Shown here one piece after another: positions 42,024 through 50,518 of a stretch of DNA of 64,000 nucleotides. The position numbers were made by a program, and so were the translations under genes. The stretch is from JANNPJ01 sp965200525 (lineage in GTDB: Bacteria > Actinomycetota > Actinomycetes > Actinomycetales > Kineosporiaceae), in NCBI GenBank assembly GCA_965200525.1, contig OZ241368.1, positions 1,240,001 to 1,304,000 of the forward strand. Direction: 5' to 3'. A model generated the notes under the pieces. That model was not told the origin of the DNA. It saw nothing but the letters and a program-made list of their open reading frames with translations, and ran no database searches. Each line of letters opens with the position of its first letter. Position 1 is the stretch's first letter.

Positions 42024-42629
42024 ATGATCGGGGGCCTGGAGAGACGATGGATCGCGACCGCATGGCTGGTCACTGCCACAGCAGCACTGTTCAGCCTGGC
42101 TGCCTGCACCGACGACCCGACGCCACCCAGCCCATCCGGTCCGACCTCGGCAGGTTCCCTTTAGCCCACACCAACGGCTTCCCCGCCATCGACAGTCACT
42201 CCCCCACCTGCGCCCAATGCCGCTCACACCCGGAAAGGCGCCGAGGCATTTGTTCGCTATTTCTGGGCGGTGCACAACTATTCGTACGCGAGCCAGAACA
42301 CCAGCCTACTCGAGTCCATCTCTGAAGCCGCCTGCATTTTCTGCAAGTCCACTATTTCGGACCTGCAAGATCTTCGCGAGAAAGGCGCCACGGTCGACGG
42401 CTCTGATGTGGAATTGGTCGTCGCCGCAGTTCCGCCTGGCACGGTCGGAACTCGTATATTAGTATCAACCATAGTTCGACAAAGCCCTGGGACAGAAACT
42501 CTTCCCGACGGATCAATCCGAAAATTCCAAGGCGTGCCTCGAACACCTAGCAGTGCCGCATTGAGCTGGGCGAACCACCGATGGATTATGCATGATGTTG
42601 CGATCACAAAGTCCGAGCTCAAGCCATGA
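42024..42629 (+). pseudogene. DUF6318-like lipoprotein gene interrupted by an in-frame amber codon
   Basis: From ATG 42024 the frame encodes a basic N-terminus, a hydrophobic stretch and lipobox LAAC, followed by a Pro/Ser/Thr linker. Codon 47 (42162-42164) is TAG. The same frame continues past it through more linker into a DUF6318-type domain: EAFVRYFWAVHNYSYASQN, AACIFCKSTISDLQDLREKG (two Cys), and a C-terminal WANHRWIMHD, ending at 42629. Without the amber codon it would be a 201-residue lipoprotein. The stop falls in the disordered linker, so only the export of the domain is lost; GTG 42270 could restart an unexported domain. The stop overlaps the next gene's ATG (ATGA). GC in the second half is near 50%. 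A sequencing error, a true nonsense mutation or readthrough are possible. Confidence 0.8.
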
Positions 42630-43507
42630 CACAAATCACCGGGTCGACTCTGCTATTCATCTTATTGATGCTGCCTTGGAGCCAAGGATCCAATCCGCCC
42701 GACTCGCATCCAACTCGAGATATCGACGGGCGCGCATCCGCTAATCACATCGACCTCTCAGCATGGGCTCGAGACGGGAAGGCAAAGTCGAATTCCAAGC
42801 AACCCGCTACTTCAGCCGGCGCAAAACTGGTGCGGGCTTATGTTCCGGCTTGTGAGGGGAACTGGCCTTATTCGCCGAACAGCTTGGGAACGTTGTGCCC
42901 AACGGCGGTGACCTTGTGCGCGGGGTCGGATCATCCGGGCGACCTGGGGTATTGGGTGTTCACCGCACCGGCCGGGGCGCCGCGGGAGAACCGGAGCAGC
43001 TGGACGCCGACCGGGGAGTACGCCTGCCGGGGTGCGCGAGACGGGGCGGATCTGGAGGCGGCCGAGCCTGTGGTCACGGTCGCGGACTTCCGGCGACTGC
43101 CGATCCCGGCGGCGGACATCAAGGTGCAGCCGGCGGACGGGCGGACCCTGATCAACATCCCGACGAACCTGTACGCCGGGGCATCGAAGGTGGTGCTGCC
43201 GACCACTGTGCTGGGCCAGGCCGTCCGGGTGCGGGCGACTCCGGTGCGGTTCCACTGGGTTTACGGCGACGGCAGTGCGCGGACCACCGATGACCCGGGT
43301 GCGCCGTATCCGGAGTTGCGGACCGCACATGTCTACCGGGATCCCGGTAGCCGAACGCTTCAGCTGAGCACCACCTACTCCGGCGAGTATTCGGTCAGCG
43401 GCGGCGCCTGGCTGCCGATCGACGGCGTCGCCACGGTCGACAGCCCTGGGACGGAACTCACTGTGCTGGCCGCGCACAACGAGCTCGTCGCTGACCCGGT
43501 GCCCTGA
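42626..43507 (+). CDS. Secreted protein with PKD-like C-terminal region
   Basis: The 293-residue protein is coupled to the preceding DUF6318 gene by an ATGA overlap, a pairing seen in other actinobacteria. A signal peptide covers residues 1-20 (LLFILLMLPWSQG). A polar, low-complexity region follows, then a domain with several Cys (PACEGNWPY, LCPTAVTLCAG, YACRGA) and a PKD-like segment near residues 205-260 (VRFHWVYGDGSA; HVYRDPGSRTLQLSTTY). Function unknown; probably exported and acting at the cell surface. The first ~90 codons are clearly lower in GC than the rest, so the 5' part resembles the foreign-looking upstream gene while the 3' part matches the host. Confidence 0.75.
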   Translation: MTQITGSTLLFILLMLPWSQGSNPPDSHPTRDIDGRASANHIDLSAWARDGKAKSNSKQPATSAGAKLVRAYVPACEGNWPYSPNSLGTLCPTAVTLCAGSDHPGDLGYWVFTAPAGAPRENRSSWTPTGEYACRGARDGADLEAAEPVVTVADFRRLPIPAADIKVQPADGRTLINIPTNLYAGASKVVLPTTVLGQAVRVRATPVRFHWVYGDGSARTTDDPGAPYPELRTAHVYRDPGSRTLQLSTTYSGEYSVSGGAWLPIDGVATVDSPGTELTVLAAHNELVADPVP

Positions 43508-43545
43508 TCATGTCCACCGCCGACGAAGCCGCTCCCCAGCCCGAA

Positions 43546-43561
43546 CGGTTCCGCGGAACCG
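43546..43561. repeat. Dispersed palindrome copy
   Basis: CGGTTCCGCGGAACCG, a perfect 16-bp palindrome identical to the core at 20526, 35 bp after a stop codon. Confidence 0.75.
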
Positions 43562-43577
43562 CGGAGTCACAAGCCCC

Positions 43578-43601
43578 AACGGTTCCGCGCAACCGTTTTT
43601 T
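43578..43601 (+). terminator. Intrinsic terminator with T-run, built from a palindrome copy
   Basis: AACGGTT and AACCGTT (7 bp, perfect) enclose CCGCGC and are followed by a run of six T (43596-43601). It terminates the 42024-43507 gene pair. The core is a one-base variant of the dispersed palindrome. Confidence 0.75.
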
Positions 43602-43679
43602 GGCACGACGCCGGGCAAACCCCGTGCTCGGATGAGCTCAAGTGAGCCCCGACTTCTCAAAGGCAGCCCGCGCCGAGGG

Positions 43680-44492
43680 TCAGTGCTCGTCCTCCGTGGC
43701 CTTGCGGACGACGATGCGGGTCCAGGCTCCGACGTAGATCCGGTCTCCGGGAGCGAATTCGATCCGCTGGCCCGGCGTGATCGGGGCGGTCGGGATGGGC
43801 GCTCCCGCCGGGCCGATGAAGGTGCCGTTGGCCGACTGCAGATCCTCGGCCCACCAGCGCTGGCCGTCCGTGGTCAGCTGGGCGTGCCGGCGTGAGACAC
43901 CGTGGTCGGCCCCGCAGTCCACCTGAGGGTGGATGTTCCGGCTGGCCGAGCGGCGTCCGACCAGCACGCTCGCCTCCCACAACGACATCACCATGGGCAT
44001 ACCGGCCGAGGGGCACGGCTCGTCGCTCTCCTGCGAGGCGTACCAGTCGGGGTCGATCCAGACCTCGGCCACCCAGGTCAGCGTGGGCGGGCCGGCTGAG
44101 GCCGGGCCGCCGGGGGGCGGGCCGCCGGGGCCCGGAACCACCGTCGCGGGCGGCGCGATCACCGCCGCGTCCCCGCCCGGCGCCGCGACGGGGACCCCAC
44201 CGGGGTGGGTCACCGGCGGCGGGGCCGTGTCGGTGGTGAAGTCGTATCCGCAGACCTCGCAGAACAGGTCGTCGGCCGGCACCACCGACTGGCAGTTCGG
44301 GCAGGACTTCTCCTTGGCCGACAAGCCGCCCGGCGTCGCGGTACCACCGGGCACCGGAACGGTCGGGGACGGGCTGTTCGGGGCCGGCCCCAGATCCAGG
44401 CCGGACGCCGATGCGGCCTCGATCGGCAGGCCGCAGACGTCGCAGTAGTCGGTCGACTCGGAGGTGTGCCCGTCCGGACAGCGCACGCTCAT
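43680..44492 (-). CDS. FHA domain protein with two N-terminal zinc ribbons
   Basis: The 270-residue protein has two Cys motifs at its N-terminus: Cys5/His9 or nearby with Cys17-Asp-Val-Cys20-Gly, and Cys64-x2-Cys67 with Cys78-x2-Cys81-Gly. A Pro/Gly-rich linker (about 85-135) precedes a C-terminal FHA domain (about 170-265) with LVGRRSASRNIHP, DHGVSRRHAQL and LQSANGTFIG, the phosphothreonine-binding loops. It therefore should bind a phosphorylated partner, most likely PknG or another operon product. It differs from GarA/OdhI, which lack zinc ribbons. Its ATG overlaps the VWA gene stop (ATGA); it ends the operon. Confidence 0.92.
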   Translation of the reverse strand: MSVRCPDGHTSESTDYCDVCGLPIEAASASGLDLGPAPNSPSPTVPVPGGTATPGGLSAKEKSCPNCQSVVPADDLFCEVCGYDFTTDTAPPPVTHPGGVPVAAPGGDAAVIAPPATVVPGPGGPPPGGPASAGPPTLTWVAEVWIDPDWYASQESDEPCPSAGMPMVMSLWEASVLVGRRSASRNIHPQVDCGADHGVSRRHAQLTTDGQRWWAEDLQSANGTFIGPAGAPIPTAPITPGQRIEFAPGDRIYVGAWTRIVVRKATEDEH

Positions 44493-45769
44493 CGCTTGAC
44501 CCGGGTGGTCTTGGTCGACGCCGTGTCCAGCGCCATCTCGTCGAGCTTGCTGGTGCCCCTTTTCAGCCGGACCGTTCCGGCGTTGGCGTCGTCGATGTCG
44601 ACCACCTTGCGCAGCTTCGACGTGGCCTCGTCGTTCCCGGTCTCGGCGGCCAGGGCCACCGCCCGGCCGAGTTTGACCGTGGCTGTCGCCTCGTCGCCGG
44701 CCGCCTTCGCGGCCAGACCCTCCTGGATCACTTCGGCCAGCTCGGCCTGCCCGGTGTAGTGCGCCACCGCCGGGTCGATCCGGGTGGTCAGCGCGTCGTC
44801 GCTGGACCAGCGGGCCTTGACCAGGCCCTGGGAGACCACCTCGTCGCGGACCACCAGCTGCACCCGGGCCGCCAGCCGTTCCTGGCCGACCGGCTGCGGA
44901 GCCACCCGCACGGCCACGTGGTAATCCCGGGACTCGTCGCCCCAGGCACCGGTCGGGAACGCCCCGGTCAGGGCGTTGACCTCGACCCGCCGGGGGGTCA
45001 GGTCCTCCACCGTGGGCGAGACCTGGCGGACGAAGAGCACTTCCGAGCCCTGCGGGGCCCAGACCCGCAGCGTGGCCTCGGCCACGCCCCGGCCCATCGA
45101 CTGCCGCATCAGGTTCTCGAAGTCGGCCACCATCGAGGCCGGGTCGGGGATCAGGTCGACCGAGCCCATCAGCGCCGTCGCCACCTTGCGCAGCTCGGCC
45201 ACCTTCCAGTCGGCGCCGACGCCGCGGCAGTCGCACTGGAACTGGCCGGCCACGGTCTCGATCGCGGACTGGAAGATCGCTTCCTTCTCGCTCTGGTTCT
45301 CGCCGTCGGTGAGCAGGATGGCGTGCCGCTGGGTGGCCGCCGGCACGGTGTCGAAGATCTGCGCGGCCAGCCGCAGCCAGGAGCCGATCGCCGTCCCGCC
45401 GTCGGCGTCGAACCGGGAGACGGCCTGCTTGGCCGCCGCTCGCGCGCCCGGCTCCATCTGAACCATGGCCATCCGGGCGTTCGGGTACGGGAAGGCCCGG
45501 CTGGCGATGTGGGTGCCGGAGATGATCGCGAACCAGGTGCCGTCGATGATCTGGTCGATGGCCACGGTCGCGGCCTGCCGGGCGGCGGCGATCTTGGCGT
45601 CGAGCATCGAACCGGAGGTGTCGACGATGATGATCTCGGCGGCCTCGCCGTCCCCGCCCTTGCCCGCCTCACCGGCTCCGGTGCAGGTCACCGAGACGAT
45701 GGCGTGCACGTCCGTGGCACCCTCGGAGATGAACTCGTTCTCGAACACCTCGGCGCTGAAGGATGGCAT
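44489..45769 (-). CDS. VWA domain protein (TerY-like)
   Basis: The 426-residue cytoplasmic protein opens with a short beta-strand region and a von Willebrand factor A domain: MIDAS residues Asp50-x-Ser52-x-Ser54 in IIIVDTSGSMLDAK, the Thr in DADGGTAIGSWL and the Asp in ILLTDGENQSE. A second beta-rich domain (about 225-330) and a helical C-terminal region follow. The layout resembles TerY-type VWA proteins that act with a kinase and PP2C phosphatase in Ter stress systems. AGGAG lies 6 nt before the ATG at 45769. It lies 55 bp after the PP2C gene and overlaps the FHA gene start. Confidence 0.9.
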   Translation of the reverse strand: MPSFSAEVFENEFISEGATDVHAIVSVTCTGAGEAGKGGDGEAAEIIIVDTSGSMLDAKIAAARQAATVAIDQIIDGTWFAIISGTHIASRAFPYPNARMAMVQMEPGARAAAKQAVSRFDADGGTAIGSWLRLAAQIFDTVPAATQRHAILLTDGENQSEKEAIFQSAIETVAGQFQCDCRGVGADWKVAELRKVATALMGSVDLIPDPASMVADFENLMRQSMGRGVAEATLRVWAPQGSEVLFVRQVSPTVEDLTPRRVEVNALTGAFPTGAWGDESRDYHVAVRVAPQPVGQERLAARVQLVVRDEVVSQGLVKARWSSDDALTTRIDPAVAHYTGQAELAEVIQEGLAAKAAGDEATATVKLGRAVALAAETGNDEATSKLRKVVDIDDANAGTVRLKRGTSKLDEMALDTASTKTTRVKR

Positions 45770-45824
45770 CACGGTCTCCTGTCGGTTCTGGTCCGTAGAT
45801 TCTCGGGTATCAGGTTCGTCCGCA

Positions 45825-47009
45825 TCAGTGGGTCTCGCCAGTCGCCCCGGGGTCCAGCCGGGCCAGCGCCACCGTGATGTTGTCCATACCGCCCTGAGCG
45901 TTGGCCCAGTTGACCAGCTCGGTCGCGATCCGGGCCGGGTCGCCGCCGGCTGCGGCCGCCGTCCGGCTGACCAGTTCGGCCACATCGGCCGCGGGCGAGC
46001 AGTAGTTCCACAGGCCGTCGGAGCAGACCAGCAGCCAGCCCGGGCCCTCCGGCGTGGTCGCCGCGCACCGGGGGGTGACTTCCGGGCTGTCGACGCCGAG
46101 CCAGCGGGTGATGGCGTGCGCCTGGGGCGCGGCCTCGGCCTGCGCGCGGGACATCCCGGCCAGCACGGCCTCGGTCGCCCACGAATCGTCCACCGACAGT
46201 TGCTCGGCCGGCCCGGCGTCGGGCAGCCAGTAGGCCCGGCTGTCACCGACCCAGCCGGCCACGATCAGCGGGCCGTCGACCACGGCCGCGACGAAGGTGC
46301 AGGACGCCGGGCTGTGCTGGCGCTCGTCCGGACGGCCGCTGGGATGCCGGGCGACGTCCACCGCCTCGTCGTTGGCCGCGCTCGCGGCCACCGTCAGCTG
46401 GTCGGTCCAGTACCGGATCCGGCCCGCCACCGACGGACCGCCGGTATCGGCCACCGTGCTCAGGACGTCGCGAGCGGCCCGGGCCGCGGCCAGGCTGGCC
46501 AGGTCGGGGTCGATCGACGACGAGACCCCGTCGCAGACCACCAGTACCGCCCGGAGGCCAGGTTCGGGGACGGCGCTGATCGCCATGCCGTCCTCGTTGC
46601 GGTGATGCCGGATGCCCCGGTCGCTGACCGCCGCCACCCACGGCGCCGGCTGCTCGAGCCAGTGGTCGCGTTGCTTCACCGCCGGAGCGCCGCAGTTGGT
46701 GCAGTAGCCGTCCTCGAAAGTCGTCCCACCGCAGACCGTGCAGGCGGCCGTGAGCGTCACCTCCTCGATCGGCTGGGTCGCGCCGTGCCCGGGCGGGGCG
46801 TGGGCGGCCTCGACCGCCGCCGCCACCGCCGCCTGGACCTCGGCCCCGGTCTGCTCCGCGCCCGGCAGCGGTGCGCTGCAGTTCTCGCAGAACAGATCGC
46901 CGGGCAGCGCCTCGAAGCCGCAGACCGCACAGACCGGCGCGGCCCCGGCCGGAGCCGCAGCCCCGTCCGGGCCGGCCGTCACGTCGGCCACTTTGGGCTC
47001 TTCCGGCAC
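45825..47009 (-). CDS. PP2C-type Ser/Thr protein phosphatase with two zinc ribbons
   Basis: The 394-residue protein begins with two zinc ribbons: Cys27/Cys30 with Cys41/Cys44, and Cys90/Cys93 with Cys103/Cys106 (FEDGYCTNCGAP). The PP2C domain (about 122-385) has VSDRGIRHHRNEDGMAI, LVVCDGVSSS, VGDSRAYW, LLVCSDGLWNY and GGMDNITVALARL, with all metal-binding Asp residues. It is the expected antagonist of the PknG kinase encoded directly upstream. GTG 47009 is chosen because GGAGG lies 5 nt upstream, overlapping the end of pknG; it starts 2 nt after the pknG stop. An upstream GTG at 47027 would overlap pknG and lacks a ribosome-binding site. Confidence 0.92.
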   Translation of the reverse strand: MPEEPKVADVTAGPDGAAAPAGAAPVCAVCGFEALPGDLFCENCSAPLPGAEQTGAEVQAAVAAAVEAAHAPPGHGATQPIEEVTLTAACTVCGGTTFEDGYCTNCGAPAVKQRDHWLEQPAPWVAAVSDRGIRHHRNEDGMAISAVPEPGLRAVLVVCDGVSSSIDPDLASLAAARAARDVLSTVADTGGPSVAGRIRYWTDQLTVAASAANDEAVDVARHPSGRPDERQHSPASCTFVAAVVDGPLIVAGWVGDSRAYWLPDAGPAEQLSVDDSWATEAVLAGMSRAQAEAAPQAHAITRWLGVDSPEVTPRCAATTPEGPGWLLVCSDGLWNYCSPAADVAELVSRTAAAAGGDPARIATELVNWANAQGGMDNITVALARLDPGATGETH

Positions 47010-47011
47010 TG

Positions 47012-49336
47012 TTACCTCCACGTCCACCTGCGGACCTTGTTGGCCTCGTCGACCAGCCGGACCCGTTCGTCGCGATGCTCGGTGAGCACGGCCAGCTCAC
47101 GGTAGGCCCGTTCGAGGCCGTCGCGCAGCGCCGGCGGCTCGGCCGCCACACCACCCACATAGACCGCGGGCCGGGGGCCGTCCCGATCGACGTCGGTGAG
47201 GGCGGCCCGCAGCACCTCGACCCGCAGGCCGGCCCGGTCCTGGGGGTCGATGCTGACCGTGGCCACGCTCTCCAGAGCGGCCGACAACGCGTCGAGGCCC
47301 TGGCCCGAGCTGACCAGCAGGGTGGCCCGCTGCCGCCGGGCGGCGACGAACGACCGGCTGGTGGCCGGGACCATGTCCAGGGCGGCGATCGCCTCGGACA
47401 GCTGGCCGGGCCGGTCGGCCCGGATCCGGGCCAGACCGAAGGCAGCCGGCGCGGTGTAGTTGGCGTCGGTGCGCAGGCAGGTCAGGTAGAGCGACTCGGC
47501 GACGTCCGGCTGGCCGCCGTTCTCGCAGGCCAGGGCCAGCGCGAGCTTGGGCGCCAGCTCACCGGGAACCTGCCCGTAGACGGCGTTGAACGCGGCCTGG
47601 GCCGCTGCCGCATCGCCCCGGGCCAGGGCCGCGAGCCCGGCGATCCAGATCGCCCGCCACTCCCACGGATCTTCCGACAGCAGTTCGGCCACGATCGCGT
47701 CGACCGCGGTCAGTTCGTCGGCCTCGATCGCGGCCAGCGCGGTGGCCAGCCGGACCTCGATCGACGGGTTCTGGGCCGACTGCAGCACGGCCAGCCGGTC
47801 GTCCGGGTGGGTGACGCTGACCGAGGCCAGCCAGGCCGCCTGGGGGTCGGAGTCGTCGACCCGCAGCCCGGGCAGGTTCTGCCAGGTCAGGGTGTCGCTC
47901 TCGACCACCGGCGGCTCGAACAGCAGCGAGGCGTTGGAGTGCGCGGCCGGCCGGTCGCCCCGTCGGTCGAGGGCCACCACTTCACGCAGGACGCCGATCA
48001 GCTGGCCGCGCAGCTCGTCGGCCGACTGGAACCGGTCCTCCGGGCGGGTGGCGCACGCCTTGACCAGCAACCGGTAGAGCGAGTCGTAGCGCTGGAACAG
48101 TGGGGTGTCAGCCACCGGCGGCAGGCTGGCCACGTAGGTGGAGGCGTTGCCCCGGAACTCCATCGCCAGCGAGATCAGCGTCCGGCCGATGGTGTAGATG
48201 TCGCTGGCGATCGACGGCCCGACGTCGGGCACCTCGGGAGCCTGGTAACCGGTGGTGCCGTAGATCGACGAGTCCATGTCGGTGATCTCACGGACGGCGC
48301 CCAGGTCGATCAGCTTGATCTCGTCGCCGACCTGAATGATGTTGTCCGGCTTGAAGTCGCAGTACAGCAGCCCCCGGTCGTGCAGGTACTGGAAGGCGGG
48401 CAGCACCTCCAGCAGGTAGGCGATGGCCTGGTCGACCGGGATCGGGTCGTACTTGCCCCCGGCGGCTCGCATCCGGTTCTTCAGGATGTCCTTCAGCGAC
48501 AGCCCGCCGACGTACTCCATGACGATGTAGCCGGCGCTGTCGAAGGTGACGAAGTTGTAGATCTTGACGATCAGCGGATGCGCGACCTCGGCCAGGAACT
48601 GCTGTTCCTTGATCGCCGCGGCCAGCGCCTCCGGGTCGCCCGAGTTGAGCAGGCCCTTGAGCACCTCGACCCGGTTGCTCACGCTCAGGTTCTTGACCAG
48701 GTAGATCCAGCCCAGGCCGCCGTGGGCCAGGCAGCCGAGCACCTCGTACTGGCTGGCCACCAGGTCGCCCGGCTTGAGCTTCGGGGTGAACGAGAACGGT
48801 GCTCGGCAGTTGGCGCAGAACCCCTCCGGCCGCCCGGGCCGGCCGGCCCGGGAGCGGCCCACCGGCTTGTCACAGTTCGGGCAGAACCGGCGGCTCTCCG
48901 GCACCTCCGGGTTGACCATGATCGCCGACAGCGGGTCGGCCACCGGCGCCGGCGGGATGGTGGTGATGCCGGCGCCGAGCCGGGCCCCGCGCAGCCGGTT
49001 CGACATCGTGCCGAGCTTGCGGGTTGAGTGCGTGCCGCCGGTCGAGCGGGCCGAGCCCAGCGGGGCGCTGGGCAGCCGGAACGACGACGCGGTGCGGGTC
49101 GAGCCGGCCGGCATCGAACCGGTAGACGTCGAACCGGCCGGGGTCGAGCCGCTGCCGCGGGTCGAGCCGGATCCGACCGGGCCCGAGCCGGACGACGCGG
49201 CGCTCGCGACGCCGGCCGCGGTGGGCGGGCCGAGGGGGGCCGCCACCGGCGACGGCGCTCCGCAGACGTCGCAGTAGCCGTCCTCGATGGTGCCGGTGCA
49301 ACCAGGCTGGGTGCAGCTGACGGGGGTCGACGTCAT
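47012..49336 (-). CDS. pknG: PknG-type Ser/Thr protein kinase
   Basis: The 774-residue soluble kinase has the PknG architecture: an N-terminal zinc ribbon (Cys8, Cys13, Cys22, Cys25), a Gly/Ser/Thr-rich linker with GSMPAGST repeats (about 50-85), a rubredoxin-like site (Cys152/155 and Cys174/177), the kinase domain (about 195-460) with Lys227 in VEVLKGLL, Asp327 in YCDFKPDNII and Asp344 in LIDLGAV, and a C-terminal TPR region (about 500-760). The DLG in place of DFG and the Cys before the catalytic Asp match PknG rather than other kinases. In mycobacteria and corynebacteria PknG phosphorylates FHA proteins to control 2-oxoglutarate flux, in response to GlnH/GlnX. Both partners are encoded upstream. 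Its ATG overlaps the preceding stop (ATGA). Confidence 0.95.
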   Translation of the reverse strand: MTSTPVSCTQPGCTGTIEDGYCDVCGAPSPVAAPLGPPTAAGVASAASSGSGPVGSGSTRGSGSTPAGSTSTGSMPAGSTRTASSFRLPSAPLGSARSTGGTHSTRKLGTMSNRLRGARLGAGITTIPPAPVADPLSAIMVNPEVPESRRFCPNCDKPVGRSRAGRPGRPEGFCANCRAPFSFTPKLKPGDLVASQYEVLGCLAHGGLGWIYLVKNLSVSNRVEVLKGLLNSGDPEALAAAIKEQQFLAEVAHPLIVKIYNFVTFDSAGYIVMEYVGGLSLKDILKNRMRAAGGKYDPIPVDQAIAYLLEVLPAFQYLHDRGLLYCDFKPDNIIQVGDEIKLIDLGAVREITDMDSSIYGTTGYQAPEVPDVGPSIASDIYTIGRTLISLAMEFRGNASTYVASLPPVADTPLFQRYDSLYRLLVKACATRPEDRFQSADELRGQLIGVLREVVALDRRGDRPAAHSNASLLFEPPVVESDTLTWQNLPGLRVDDSDPQAAWLASVSVTHPDDRLAVLQSAQNPSIEVRLATALAAIEADELTAVDAIVAELLSEDPWEWRAIWIAGLAALARGDAAAAQAAFNAVYGQVPGELAPKLALALACENGGQPDVAESLYLTCLRTDANYTAPAAFGLARIRADRPGQLSEAIAALDMVPATSRSFVAARRQRATLLVSSGQGLDALSAALESVATVSIDPQDRAGLRVEVLRAALTDVDRDGPRPAVYVGGVAAEPPALRDGLERAYRELAVLTEHRDERVRLVDEANKVRRWTWR

Positions 49337-50487
49337 GATGGGCTTCCTCCCGTGGATCGGGCGAGCGAGTGCTGGTAGGCCGCGACCAGTTCGCGGGCCT
49401 GAGGGATGGGGCAGGGCGCCGACCAGAGGACGGCGCGAGCCTGCTCGTAGGCGGCGGCCACCGCCGGGTCGACGGCCCGGCCGGTGGCGGACGCCTTGGC
49501 CGCGTAGGCCCGGAGCAGGCCGCGCAGGTCGTCCCGCTCGTTCAACGCGCCGGCGTAGGCGGAGCCGGCCATTTTCAGTGCCGCGGCGACCGTTTCGAGC
49601 CGGGCCCGATACTTGTCGAGGGCTTCGCGGGTCTGCGGCACCCGCCCCAGCCGGTCGACGTCGGGCACCGCCATCCGCGGCGTCGGCGTCACCGCGCTCA
49701 CCGCCTGCTCGACCAGGGCCCGCAACTGGACGGCCTCGGCCTCGAGCTCACGGCGTCGCTCCAGCGCGGCCCGGTAGTCGCGGCCCAGGTCGCGATGGGC
49801 GGCGGAGGCGACGATCAGATCCCGCTCGGCCCGGGCCGCCGTCGATTCCAGGACGGCGAACGGCCCGGTGACGTCGGATCCGGCGGCCGCCCGCACGGCC
49901 AGCTCCTCGAGCCGACGGCGCATAGCGTCGACGTCCGGGATCGTGCCCGGCCGGGCGGAACGGGTGTCGGCCAGTCCCTCGGTGACCCGCTGGACGGTGG
50001 CCCGGGTGGCGGCGATCCGGGCGGCCAGGTCGGCCGCGACCGGGTCGAAGGAGAGCCGGGTGCGCAGCGCGGCGGTCAGCGCGTCGGACAGCCGGCAGGC
50101 CTCGACCAGGGACAGCCCGAGCCCGGTGCCGCCGGCCCCGCCGTTGATTCCGAGGCCGGTGCCCCAGATCATCCGGGACATCTCCTCGCGTTGCTGCGGG
50201 CCGACCCGGCCGGAGTCCCAGACCTTGGTCAGCTGCTCCAGCCGGTCGGTGACCGACTGCCACATGGTCATGGCCAGGGTCAGGTCGCTGGTGTAGCTGT
50301 CCGAGTCCTGGGCGCGCAGGGCGGCGGCGTCGATCCGGTCCAGCTCCTGACGCCGGGCCGCCCGCCAGTCGCCCAGCGCCTCCAGGTAGGCGATCAGTTC
50401 GGCCGCCGGGATCGCCTGACCGAGCCGGCCGGGCGCAGCCGGGGCCTGGGCGCGGTCGGGCACGGTCATCGTGGGCACGTCGACCAC
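49333..50487 (-). CDS. Unknown coiled-coil protein of the pknG operon
   Basis: The 384-residue soluble protein is not assigned to a family. It is almost all helix, with heptad-like segments around residues 180-250 and 250-320 (AALERRRELEAEAVQLRALVEQ) suggesting coiled coils. A Gly-rich loop GTGLGINGGAGGTGLG near residue 115 interrupts the helices. No signal peptide or membrane segment. It lies 31 bp after glnH and overlaps pknG by ATGA, so it is co-translated with the kinase and may connect the sensor and the kinase. The start is uncertain: GTG 50487 has GGGGG at 5 nt, ATG 50469 lacks a ribosome-binding site. Confidence 0.8.
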   Translation of the reverse strand: MVDVPTMTVPDRAQAPAAPGRLGQAIPAAELIAYLEALGDWRAARRQELDRIDAAALRAQDSDSYTSDLTLAMTMWQSVTDRLEQLTKVWDSGRVGPQQREEMSRMIWGTGLGINGGAGGTGLGLSLVEACRLSDALTAALRTRLSFDPVAADLAARIAATRATVQRVTEGLADTRSARPGTIPDVDAMRRRLEELAVRAAAGSDVTGPFAVLESTAARAERDLIVASAAHRDLGRDYRAALERRRELEAEAVQLRALVEQAVSAVTPTPRMAVPDVDRLGRVPQTREALDKYRARLETVAAALKMAGSAYAGALNERDDLRGLLRAYAAKASATGRAVDPAVAAAYEQARAVLWSAPCPIPQARELVAAYQHSLARSTGGSPS

Positions 50488-50518
50488 GACGACCCCCGGC
50501 GGCTTCTCGGCGTCCCGA

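Noticed and set aside
41831..42325. Alternative 164-codon frame overlapping the DUF6318 gene start
   Set aside because: It lacks a ribosome-binding site and recognisable domain, and conflicts with the better supported lipoprotein frame with its own promoter.
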